Below, piece by piece: positions 55,463-64,000 of a DNA stretch of 64,000 bases. A program made the translations under genes and the position numbers. Each line of letters begins with the position of its first letter. The first letter of the stretch is position 1. The DNA comes from Coniochaeta sp. PMI_546 (Eukaryota; Ascomycota; Sordariomycetes; Coniochaetales; Coniochaetaceae): the NCBI GenBank assembly GCA_021432605.1, contig MU271146.1:1612001-1676000 (forward strand), given 5' to 3'. The notes under the pieces were generated by a model, which ran no database searches, was not told the origin of the DNA, and saw only the letters and a program-made list of their open reading frames with translations.

Positions 55463-57214
55463 TCAACTCCCCGCCATGAAGACGGTGTTCGCCGCGCCAA
55501 GCAGAGGCGCCGCCTCAAACGCGCGTTTTGCCTTCGCTTCGGCCCTGGAGGAGAGAATGTCGTGGGTCACCCCTTTCGCTGTCCGGTGGTCGTGTCCCTG
55601 TACAGCACGGGGCGGCTTCGCCTGCGTCGCCTGCTTCCTAGCTTGGCCCGTGCTTGTTGTCTTAGCAGCCTGTGTGTGTCTGCTTGGCTTCGCTGGCTTT
55701 ACTTTCCTGGCCAACTTGGTCGGTCTTACTCCCTCCTCTCTAATTGGCGGTGTGTGTCGACAGGATGATTTTGATCTCCAGACGCGGACACGGCGCCAGA
55801 GCCTCTTCAGATCGAGAGACTTTGGCCTAGAAGAGGCTCTGCGGACAATCTTCTGGAAGAAACGTGCCAGCCGTGAGCGGCGACGCGGGCGAGTGTTGGA
55901 TAAATTTTGGGCTGTCTCGTTCTCGTGCAAGTTCTGGACCCAGGGACTTATATCTACGTCCACGAGCGGCCGCGGCGTGACGATAGGAACAGCTGTGATA
56001 TCGTTCACGCCTCTGTCCTCTATTTGAACCGGCGTAGCGATCAGATCCGGGGCGGTATCGTTCTCGTGAGCGGGGCTATAGGTCGTCGACGGGCTCGGTC
56101 CGTCCATGGCGGCGTCGAGGGATGAGCCGATTCGGTGGTAGGCGATGGAGACCGCGGATGGAGAGGAGGATCCTGTGTGGTGCGATCCGATGTGGCTGTG
56201 CAAACGTACGAGACACGCCATCGTTTCGGTCAAGCGGCGTTTCATTGCCGGACTGAGCGAGTCACCTTGGGATGGGGTCGCAGATCCAGGGAGCTCGTCG
56301 TGGAGTCTGTGCTGTGAGGGTCGCCTTGGCTTCTCGTTTTGATCCTCGTACTGGACTTTTGGTTGGTTGCGTGGCGAGAGGGAGGTCGCTGTCTTGGAGC
56401 TCGTGAGCGAGGACACAGCATTTGAGACTTGGGCATAGACGTCGTGATACGGTGGAAATGATTCCGGCTCCGAATTGCGTTGACTTATAAAGGCAGTGTT
56501 GTCTTGAATAAGTTTCTGGGTATGGTTCGCGGCCACATTCGTCTGACCGAGCTTGTCCTTAGCAAATACATCGTCCAGGACGCCCTGAAGAGGAGCCGAT
56601 AGTGCTCGACGCGCCCGGACTATTCGGCTCCCGCTTATGTCAACGCCGTGGTGTTTCCATGATGTCGAAGACACTGTAGAGACCCGTCTGGAAGACTCGT
56701 CTCGAGGCATATGCTGTGCTGTTCTGACTTGACGGAATTTGCGATCGTAAACACTGTCAGAGCCTGTGACAGGCGATTGGGGTCCGGTTTGTACCGTGCC
56801 ATTGAGAAGGGCGAAGGCCGCCACGTACGCCCGATGCTGTCTCCTAGCATCGTTTTGACGAGCCCTATCGTTGTCGCCGTCATCACAATCCTCGCGGCTG
56901 TGCTGATCACTGTCATCCTCGTCGCTGCTGCTGTCACCGTTGTCATGGTAGTCGAAGTATGTTGCACCGTCCCGTTGCACAATCAAACATGGAGACGTTT
57001 CAAACGGACAGCGCTCGATACGCCCCGGGGCGGAGTGCAGTGGTCGATGTTCTCTGTGGTCGCGCCTCCGGTCTGCATGACCGAAGCGAATAATCAGATC
57101 TGGACGGCATGGACTATGGTCGTGCCAAAACGATCTTTGGATCCGATGGTGCTCCCGGCTTGAGACTTGTGACAGAGTGAACGGCCAACCCGTGTTATTC
57201 ACCGGTGATGGCAT
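55463..57214 (-). CDS. Basic, largely disordered protein of unknown function
   Basis: Single open frame of 583 codons starting at 57214. It is rich in Arg, His, Ser and Asp with little hydrophobic content. The N-terminal part has RRRDHREHR and an Asp-rich acidic block (SSSDEDDSDQHSREDCDDGD); the middle contains SSTSWKHHGVDISGSRIVRA and a helix MKRRLTETMACLVRLHSHIG; the C-terminus is very basic (RPRRRSRLARFFQKIVRRAS, KLARKVKPAKPSRHTQAAK). No signal peptide, membrane helix or known domain was found. The length of the frame and absence of stops support coding, but on a GC-rich strand long chance frames are possible, and introns were not evaluated beyond this frame. Function unknown. Confidence 0.55.
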   Translation of the reverse strand: MPSPVNNTGWPFTLSQVSSREHHRIQRSFWHDHSPCRPDLIIRFGHADRRRDHREHRPLHSAPGRIERCPFETSPCLIVQRDGATYFDYHDNGDSSSDEDDSDQHSREDCDDGDNDRARQNDARRQHRAYVAAFALLNGTVQTGPQSPVTGSDSVYDRKFRQVRTAQHMPRDESSRRVSTVSSTSWKHHGVDISGSRIVRARRALSAPLQGVLDDVFAKDKLGQTNVAANHTQKLIQDNTAFISQRNSEPESFPPYHDVYAQVSNAVSSLTSSKTATSLSPRNQPKVQYEDQNEKPRRPSQHRLHDELPGSATPSQGDSLSPAMKRRLTETMACLVRLHSHIGSHHTGSSSPSAVSIAYHRIGSSLDAAMDGPSPSTTYSPAHENDTAPDLIATPVQIEDRGVNDITAVPIVTPRPLVDVDISPWVQNLHENETAQNLSNTRPRRRSRLARFFQKIVRRASSRPKSLDLKRLWRRVRVWRSKSSCRHTPPIREEGVRPTKLARKVKPAKPSRHTQAAKTTSTGQARKQATQAKPPRAVQGHDHRTAKGVTHDILSSRAEAKAKRAFEAAPLLGAANTVFMAGS

Positions 57215-57916
57215 GTTGACTCTAGTGTCGTTGTGATATCTGAATGTCGTAAAGATATCATGGACTGACGATGACTCGCACTGTTGGATGAAATTAGTCG
57301 AATGGGCAAGGCCTTAGAAAGAAAACAAGTAAATAAACAAGCCAAGGAGACCTCCATGGCTCCTGCGCTTGTTTATCTGTGGCAATGGGATCATTGTAAA
57401 GTCTGCCTTGCTTAATGTCACGGAAGCTCTTGCACCTATTCATGACCCCGAGAGAGGCAGCTACTCATGGGCATACCTGCCCCTCCTGATCTGTCGCCAG
57501 CATTCCCTTTGGGAGAACGACTAAGTTGTCTGAGGAAGTCACAGTTGAGGCAATGTGTTGCGGTCATTTTGGCGTTCACAGGTTAAGTGATCCTCCTTGG
57601 GTTAAACCTGAAGCCGTGAGACCAGATGGTCACCAATGGTCACCATCTTTGTCTTCGTCCGCCGCACATCGTACCAGTATCACAAGGTCATTTTCATAGA
57701 CCATTCACTTCTTTTAGATGAGGTACCTAAGTACATGGCGGACAACCGTTGTATGTGTACGTCGTCACGGCCTCCACGGGTTGTTCTCCAAATGCTTCGC
57801 AAGTCAAGATGAGATATGTGATAGTTTCCTGGCTAGCCAGCCCATCGCTCAGTCATCTAGCCAGCGATGCTCTTTTTATTGCGATGATATAGGGTCTAAT
57901 TGTGAGCCAAACGCCA
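57215..57916. other. Intergenic region between two minus-strand genes
   Basis: Holds the upstream region of the basic protein gene and the 3' flank of the P450. A 7-bp inverted repeat (TGATATC...GATATCA, about 57235-57262) lies just upstream of the former. Nothing else was seen. Confidence 0.4.
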
Positions 57917-59640
57917 TCAAGCCGCAGCTGTTCTCCTCCTGAATAGGATCTCGGCTTTCGGGTTCGGCGTTTTCGACATCATGACCATCATGGATTTTGG
58001 TCTCGCCTCGCCCTCTTTGAGTTTCAGGTCGTAGTTCAGCAGGAAATATGCCAGCATCATCTTGATGGCGTTCCCCGCAAAGAAGCGGCCGGGACAGGCG
58101 TGCTTGCCGGCCCCAAAGTGCATGTTGACGCTATCACCCATCGCAGTGAACTGGTGACGGTTCGCGTCATCGGCAGACTGTTGCCGTAGTCGGTAGAAAC
58201 GTAGGGCGTCGAATGTGTCCGGGTCGCTGTAGAAGTGTCCATCGCGGCATATGCCTGCCAGGGGCGTCAGAAGCTTGGTACCCGGTGGTAAGTGCGTGCC
58301 ATCTGAGAGGTCGATTGGTTTGATGACCTTACGGATGAAGGCCGCTGGACAAGAGTGCTGGTGTCAGCGGGTAGGTTTTCACACGGCACCGGGGGGAGGC
58401 ATCAGGTACTCACTGACGTTGCCGGCAAATCGCTGGACCTCCTTTATGAAGCTATCCATTTTTTTCAGCTTGCTCATGCTCTCCTTCTTAGACCAACCGT
58501 CATCGCATTCAAGCACCTCGTATACTTCTTGTCTCAACTCTTCCTGTACGTCTGGATATGCTGCTAGGTCGAAGAGACAATCCACCGCTAGATTGGTGGT
58601 CGTGTGTATGGCAGCGGCACTCACAATGAGCTGTAGGTGCGCTTGCACGCGGATTTCCGCCTTCTCCGCCTCGGGAAGGCTCTCGAGGAGCCACTGACAG
58701 AAGTCGTCCGGCTTTTGTGCGTCGAAGCCGGGTGTATCCATGTCCCGCAACCGTTGTTCGAGGATGGGCTGTACCATACGCTCCGCGGCCGCAATATCCC
58801 GGTTGACGTAGCGCAGATGTGGAACCAGGTACTGGGCGACGGGACGCATCCAGTCCGGAAAGAATTGTAGTTGAACAGCGGCGAGAAACACGTGGACAGC
58901 GTAGTTGATGGATGTGTCCATCCACTCCTCGTTGCGGCTCAGCGCCGGTCCGACGAAGGCATGTCCGCTCATTCGCGCGACTGCGCGCACAACAAATGGT
59001 TGTAGCTTGACAGATGTCCACTCTCGACATTCTGGAAACTCGGTCCCCACAACATACTCTAGTTCTCCTTTCAGCTGGGGAACCAGCCGTGCAAGGTTCT
59101 GAGTGAGCTTTGTGCGGATCAACGTCGACAGAAGCTCGGCATTATGACCAGGACAGAAGCCAGTATACTTGGAAAGCATTGCCTGTGTCTGGTAAGTATT
59201 CAACGTGTGGTAAAGATTGTCAGAGGCTGGGTTCAACGGACCTCACGGAGGGCCTCTGTCGAGCTCAGAGTGTCTTCCGGCAGGTTCCTTAGCTCGTCTA
59301 AATATTTCGGAGGTATTAAAACCTGGATCCCCTCAGTCGCCTTGATCTTATAGACTCTGTTGTAGTACTAGGATAGGTTAGCCGGCACTCTCATATATTC
59401 TCTAGCTCTTGCTCAGGGTCTATCAACCTTGTTATAACTGTCTCTAACCAGGTTCTCGGCGTCCGTCATCCATTTTAGCCTGCCGGCCTTGTAGAAAGGA
59501 GCGTTAACAGGGTCGGCATTTCTTGACGAGCGAAAAATGTAAACAGCGAACAGCACGCAAGCGAGTGCCCCCCAGTAACTAATATGACTATTCCGGACCG
59601 TGATAGGAGCATCTAAATGCTGTTGGAGGGTGGAGTCCAT
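57917..59640 (-). CDS. Cytochrome P450 monooxygenase
   Basis: Membrane-anchored heme monooxygenase, 513 aa in four exons: 59428-59640, 59242-59367, 58414-59188, 57917-58344. The N-terminal anchor is SYWGALACVLFAVYIF, followed by a short basic linker. The heme loop FGAGKHACPGRFFA carries the cysteine ligand at about residue 455; ExxR is EVQR in FIKEVQRFAGN; the I-helix region is SAAAIHTTTNL, lacking the usual AGxxT Gly. The segment YYNRVYKIKATEGIQVLIPPKYLDELRNLP is typical of ascomycete P450s related to ent-kaurene-oxidase-like and mycotoxin-pathway enzymes, so a secondary-metabolite role is plausible, but no synthase, transporter or regulator lies beside it. Two donors are weak (GTTGAT, GTCCGT) but fixed by frame. 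The start at 59640 puts the membrane helix near the N-terminus; an in-frame Met lies at 59739. Confidence 0.88.
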
Positions 59641-61322
59641 TCTAAACGGGTTGTATGCGCCGAACGAGAGAATGGTGCTGTTGACCGACATTGCTAATCG
59701 AGCAGCTTTCACGGCTTCAATGTCGAACATAGGCAGCAAGATGTTGCTAGGCCCCTCGTGATGCGTGATTCTTGTGAGGAAGTGCTCCTCTCTGGTGATC
59801 GGAATGCTAGGTATGTCGGTTCCAGGACACAGCTCATTGAGAGGAAGCCCTGACCCGGGACCGGAACGCCAGATGGAGTGATCAAAGCTCTGGGCACAAG
59901 ATATAACATAAAGTCAGGCCTTGAGTACCGGCGGCAACTCGTCTGCTCACAGGCCGGAAGTCGGCTTGTGTAAGGCTCGAACTAGCTGTACGATGAGTCT
60001 TAACCATCACGAAATGGCTAGTGGAGACATGACGGAAGGGGAATGGAAACGAGGCGACAAGAACAATAAGAAGAAGAAGAGGAAGAAGAAGAACAGAGTA
60101 CCAGGGTCAACAAGGTACATGATAAGATGGAAGAAAAGAAGGAGATTGAGGGGATGGGAGGAATGAATTGAGAGCCAGGTTCGAAGGAGACAAGCTGATA
60201 CTCCGTATCAAAACTTGATCTCATGGATCACACGACGGAGGCACAGTACCTACTACACCTTGGAGATCCATGCCAGGCCACAGATCTGGGCCTAGCAAGG
60301 CGGGCTATAAAGTCATGATACATCGGCATGTAGACGAAACTCGCGAACAGCCGCCGCCGACATCAGTCTGGGGTATTCTCTCAGGGGCACTGAGCAGTCT
60401 CGAAGTACACCACCGGCCCTCTGTTCCAAGGTGCAGATCTCGGCACCGGCTGGCATCCCCGGGAACCGCAATGACAGAGACTCGGTCTTGTCGGTTCAAA
60501 TCGCAAGGACCAGACGGGAGAAGGGGAGGGCTGATGCTGTCGGACGAGCTGAAAGCAGAAGTGAGCTGGATCTCGTTGGCTGCCCCATTGAACCTGCAAC
60601 GATGGCAGTCGCAGATGAAACATGGTCAAGACTGTGGGGCGAGCGGGAGCTAGGGGCCCAGGCCAGTTTCAAGCAGGGTCCAGGGTCCAGGGTTCATTAA
60701 GAGTGACATGCTAGGCCCTAACCCTTGACTTCTGCTTCAAAACGACGCCACCAGTACGCCCGAGCTAGTGTTGCAGCCGCTTCGGCAAGCTTGTCTGTTC
60801 TTTTACTAAACACAGATGAGTCTTAGCTTGTTCTTACTTGATGAGATCAGTGAGAGGCCTGTTAGAAAACCCGAGTGCTTTCGCTCTGATGCTCGTGTTT
60901 GCGGCTGATTATAGAGGGACACGCGGTTAAGTTTGAGTGTTGAGAGCCAAGAAATCTGTGTGTAACAGGTTCTTGTTCCTGTAGAAGCTTTCCAGGCGAT
61001 CCGCGTCGCATGAAGATGCCGAGGTTGGCGCCGGAAATAGACTATAGCTTGCGAGTAGGCAAACCCTTCCCTAATTCATTGAATCATTTCACAGTAGGGA
61101 TTACTTCGAAATAGCAAGTCTTGGTTGGGGGACAAGCTACCGTCACTTGGCAGAAAGCTTGAGTCCAGAAGTTGATACGAGGCACATCGGCGTTTCGATG
61201 TGTAGATGTCCTGACACTCGAGCCATGTAACCACGTTTTCCTCGCACCGATGCGGCTCCCTGCCGTCCTATCTTTCGATATCAAGAACATGGAAGTCCTC
61301 CCATCGCTTCAAGCAGCGTCGA
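59641..61322. other. Intergenic region, 1.7 kb
   Basis: Upstream of the P450 and downstream of the UCH gene. It has a purine-rich AAG/AAGAAG stretch (about 60060-60095) and short frames without content. No cluster gene was found here. Confidence 0.45.
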
Positions 61323-62436
61323 CTAACCCTCCATGGCAACATCCTTTTCTCCACCAGCCCCCTTGCGCTCGTCTATCCTCTTCTTCATCTTCTCCTTGGC
61401 CTGGCCAACCCACTCCTCGTACTTGCCCTCGCCCTGCCCAAGCTTCATCCGCACGACACCCTTGAGCACCTCCCCAGCAAACCCAACAAAGTTATGCCTC
61501 CTCAGCGCGTTCTCAAACCTCCAATCAGCCCTCTTCCTCTCCTCCCTCGCCAACAGGTCCATATCTCCCAACTCCCTCGCCCGAATACGCAAGTCCCTCG
61601 TCATAGCCAGCAGATTGAATCTGATCTCCGTCGCGTCATACCGCGCAATCCGCCGTTGCAGCACGTCCATGACCTTGGCCGGAAACTCGTCGGTCGAGCA
61701 CTTGCCGTGGCTGATGGGCGCCGGCTGCAACCCATCCAACTCGTACAGCACCCCGTTGACAGGCGTATACGCGATGAAGTGGAACGCATCCTCCGTCTCG
61801 TCGTCCGGCCTCCTCGTCGTCTCGTCCACAAACGGACTGCTCCTTGCAAAGCTATTATGCACATCCCTGATCCTCTCTGAATTGCTCAGTGCCTCGCCCC
61901 GAAACTCGGCGGGAAGACCCATCGTGAACTCCCTGAAATCCCGCAGCTCGTCGCCCACATCGACAAACCCAGCCTCGGGGCCCTCCGCTGCCGAAGGGTC
62001 CGTCTTGTTCAGCAGGACGCTGAGAAGGGCCTGCGTGCCGCACGCGTTCTGGATAGTCTGCGCGGCGAAGAAGATATTCTCGCTCGCATCGTAGTCAAAG
62101 GTGCCGTCCAGCGGCTTGTCGCCCGTGCGGTACGGGGTGTCTGTCGGAAACTTGAAGAGGAAGATGACGCCGTAGACAGGGTAGAGCTCCGCTAGGGCCG
62201 AGGGCTCGAGGGAGAGCAGTTCTTCGAACTGGACATCCTTGACACCGAGGTTATCTAGGAGGTAGGTGAAGACGCCCTGTGGATGAGTTTGTCAGTCGGT
62301 AGCGCATAGTCGGTTGGCGCTCGTAAACACGTACCGCATCGGACTCAACTGTCATTGGGAACCATAGTTAGTTGCGTGCAAAGAGCTTCGAAAATGAAAG
62401 AACCTGTCACTGACTGGTGTTCCATCCTCCACTCAT
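61323..62436 (-). CDS. Ubiquitin C-terminal hydrolase of the UCH37/UCHL5 type
   Basis: Cysteine protease (family C12) that trims ubiquitin from substrates; fission yeast Uch2 and human UCHL5 bind the 26S proteasome. Exons 62415-62436 (22 nt), 62335-62348 (14 nt) and 61323-62276 encode 329 aa; the first two tiny exons together give MSGGWNTIESDA, the conserved start of the family. The active site is complete: Gln85 in AAQTIQNACGTQALLSVLLN, nucleophile Cys91, His178 in DAFHFIAYTPVNG and Asp193 in LYELDGLQPAPISHG. The C-terminus has a basic helical extension (EEWVGQAKEKMKKRIDERKG), as in the proteasome-bound subgroup. The donors are GTCAGT and GTACGT. Confidence 0.94.
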
Positions 62437-63313
62437 CTTGAGGGAAAGGCCGCTTTGCAAGGCAGTTGTTGTTGTCTTACGTGGTCTGTCCTCTTCTCTG
62501 TATTGAACAACTGCAAGAGCTCAAGATGTTGATGAACGACGCAATTGACCGAACAAATGGCAAGCTAATCGCGAACCCTCCAAGATCTGTGCCCTAGAAG
62601 CTTAGTATTTGGGCTTTTCTATGCAGATACAGAGTCTGTATTGCTATTGTAGTGGTGAGGTCTCGTTTTGCTCATGGGAGACTCGATTTTGAACAGACGA
62701 CGAGGTGAATGATGCAGCTCCCAAGCACCTGCAGAGACAGGGATGTTGAAGTGCTGGACGATAAGATAAGAAGCTACAGACAGCTGGCAACAATGGGGAA
62801 GGAGTGGGGTTAGCCTCGCACCTTATCCTGAACAGAAGCGAACACTGCAGAAGGGGTACACGATATCTGTTACCTTAGTTCTACTTGCAAACCTGCCTAG
62901 TCTTCACCAGCAGATACTCCTGCTCTACAGGTAGGCAAGGTTCACGAACTGGAACTTTGCTAGAGCCCTTTGCGAGTGGAATCACTCTGGTACATACTAC
63001 AAGGAGAATCTAGAGCAGAAAACAAATATATTACTCTTGAAGTCCAAACTAAGCCACCTAAGCCACCTAGTATACAGTTAGTCCCCCAACGTTAGGCCGC
63101 ATACGACGCGATACTATGGCTTTAGCCGTGAGTACGAGTTTGACCTGTAGTAAGTGAAACATCCCAGTTCGCAAGCTGTCAATCTTTTTGTCCGTTAATA
63201 GACTGCGGTCAGTGCAAAGCCGAACCCGAAGCAAAACGATTCGTTAGTATCCGGTAAGATCGCGGAGAAATTCCGATAGGCCGAGTGAGAACAATGGGCA
63301 GTTGACCCTTTTT
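62437..63313. other. Intergenic region, UCH promoter / BBP 3' flank
   Basis: An 877-bp spacer containing the UCH upstream region and the BBP 3' UTR. A short duplicated word (TAAGCCACC twice near 63052) was seen; nothing else is supported. Confidence 0.4.
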
Positions 63314-64000
63314 TTACGCTCCAGGAGGAGGAGGTGGGGGCGGTTGGTCGCTGGGAGGAGGAGGCGGCGCGCCGACCGAAGGGGGAGGTGGAGGCGGAGC
63401 AGTGCCAGAATACTGCTGGATCAAGGCCGACAATCCGGGAGCAACGGCACCCGGAGGAGCAATCCCGCCTGGAGGAGGTGGAGGCAAGCCAGGAGCAGCA
63501 CCGTAGCCAGGAATGTAAGGAGCAGCGCCCGGATAGCCACCGTAGCCCCCAACGCCGGGAGGAGCAGCGGCAGGAGCCTGGTGCCACGGCGCAGCTCCAG
63601 GGGCTGCAGGTGGTGCTGGCGCACCTCCGTAGTTGTTGCTTCGTCCACCGCCATAGTAACTGTCCCCACCATCGCGCTGGTCCTGCCCACGACTGCCGCG
63701 GTCTCTCGCCCAGGGCGCAGGTCCACCGGACGGGCCACCTGGGGGTCCGCCACCGTTCTCGTCCCGGTCGTTGTTGCGGCTCCGCCAAGGAGCAGGGCCA
63801 CCTGTTGGTCCGCGCTGCCAAGGCTTCACATCACCGCCGTTAGCGTTGTTGCCGCCGTAAGAGCCGGGTCCGGCTTCGATTTGAGCAGGGGCAGCCCCAG
63901 AGCCGCCAAGTTCTTGCATCAGTTGCTGAATATCCGTTAGTTTTGATTTAGGTGCAATTGAGGTGACAAAGATATAGCCAACTTACCTCGTATTCGCGGT
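63314..64000 (-). CDS. BBP: Branchpoint-binding protein (BBP/SF1), C-terminal part
   Basis: Splicing factor that recognises the intron branch site in the early spliceosome (yeast Msl5, human SF1). Only the last two exons are in the window: 63987 to beyond 64000 and 63314-63925. Across the intron the frame reads REYE-QLMQELGG, the conserved segment after the zinc knuckles; the KH-QUA2 and zinc-knuckle domains must lie beyond 64000. The visible C-terminus (about 203 residues) is Gly/Pro-rich, with repeated GPAPW words, a GGYGGYPGAAPY stretch and several poly-Pro runs of five to seven residues, the kind that bind WW and SH3 domains. The GC- and GGA-rich composition of the opposite strand creates long spurious open frames here. 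Confidence 0.85.

Noticed and set aside
60470-60530. GGTTCAAATC word resembling a tRNA T-loop
   Set aside because: No matching T-stem, anticodon arm or acceptor stem could be drawn around it.
57917-61322. Secondary-metabolite gene cluster around the P450
   Set aside because: No synthase, transferase, transporter or pathway regulator was found on either side within the window.
63302-63940. Long plus-strand frames opposite the BBP C-terminus
   Set aside because: They arise from the complement of Gly/Pro codons in BBP; the minus-strand frame has the conserved REYE-QLMQELGG junction and poly-Pro tail.

Overview
The window is a gene-dense piece of nuclear DNA from a filamentous ascomycete (Pezizomycotina, probably Sordariomycetes). 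The reasons are short 50-80 bp spliceosomal introns with GT(A/G)AG(T/C) donors and CTAAC-like branch sites, a Zn2Cys6 transcription factor, fungus-only families (Pet127, LOC1, DUF6590, LPXTG-type surface proteins) and an orphan cytochrome P450. All gene models were spliced by hand from reading frame, splice signals and remembered family conservation; no search was run.

Layout. 1-10 kb: the 3' part of the DNA polymerase delta small subunit, a large unknown protein, a rhomboid protease and a Zn2Cys6 regulator. 10-20 kb: mitochondrial PET127, the cohesin loader SCC4/MAU2, an alpha/beta hydrolase of the EMB8/EHT1 type and the ribosome-assembly factor LOC1. 20-28 kb: HIS3, a small Rcf3-like protein, RFC4, argJ and a derlin. 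28-45 kb: two paralogous cysteine-rich membrane proteins flank an accessory island that holds a broken small secreted protein, a minisatellite, an Uma2-like PD-(D/E)XK protein and an N-terminal amidase (NTA1) with a very long disordered tail; an intron-containing tRNA-His follows. 45-60 kb: a nine-exon DUF6590 protein, a coiled-coil protein, a basic disordered protein and a P450, separated by 2-3 kb intergenic stretches. 60-64 kb: a UCH37-type ubiquitin hydrolase and the C-terminus of branchpoint-binding protein, cut by the window end.

Most genes are housekeeping: replication (POL31-type subunit, RFC4), chromosome cohesion, splicing, ribosome assembly, amino-acid synthesis (HIS3 and argJ, both with Gcn4/CPC1-type sites upstream), mitochondria, and protein quality control (derlin, rhomboid, UCH, Nta1). 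Accessory features concentrate in 28-36 kb and 42-60 kb. I found no recognisable transposon, virus-like element, CRISPR array or rRNA.

The most noteworthy items are the Uma2-like protein beside a 17-bp minisatellite and a broken secreted-protein gene, the linked pair of surface-protein paralogues with a shared first intron but different second introns, the NTA1 gene whose catalytic cysteine codon is split by an intron next to a 13-nt exon, and the Rcf3-like gene.
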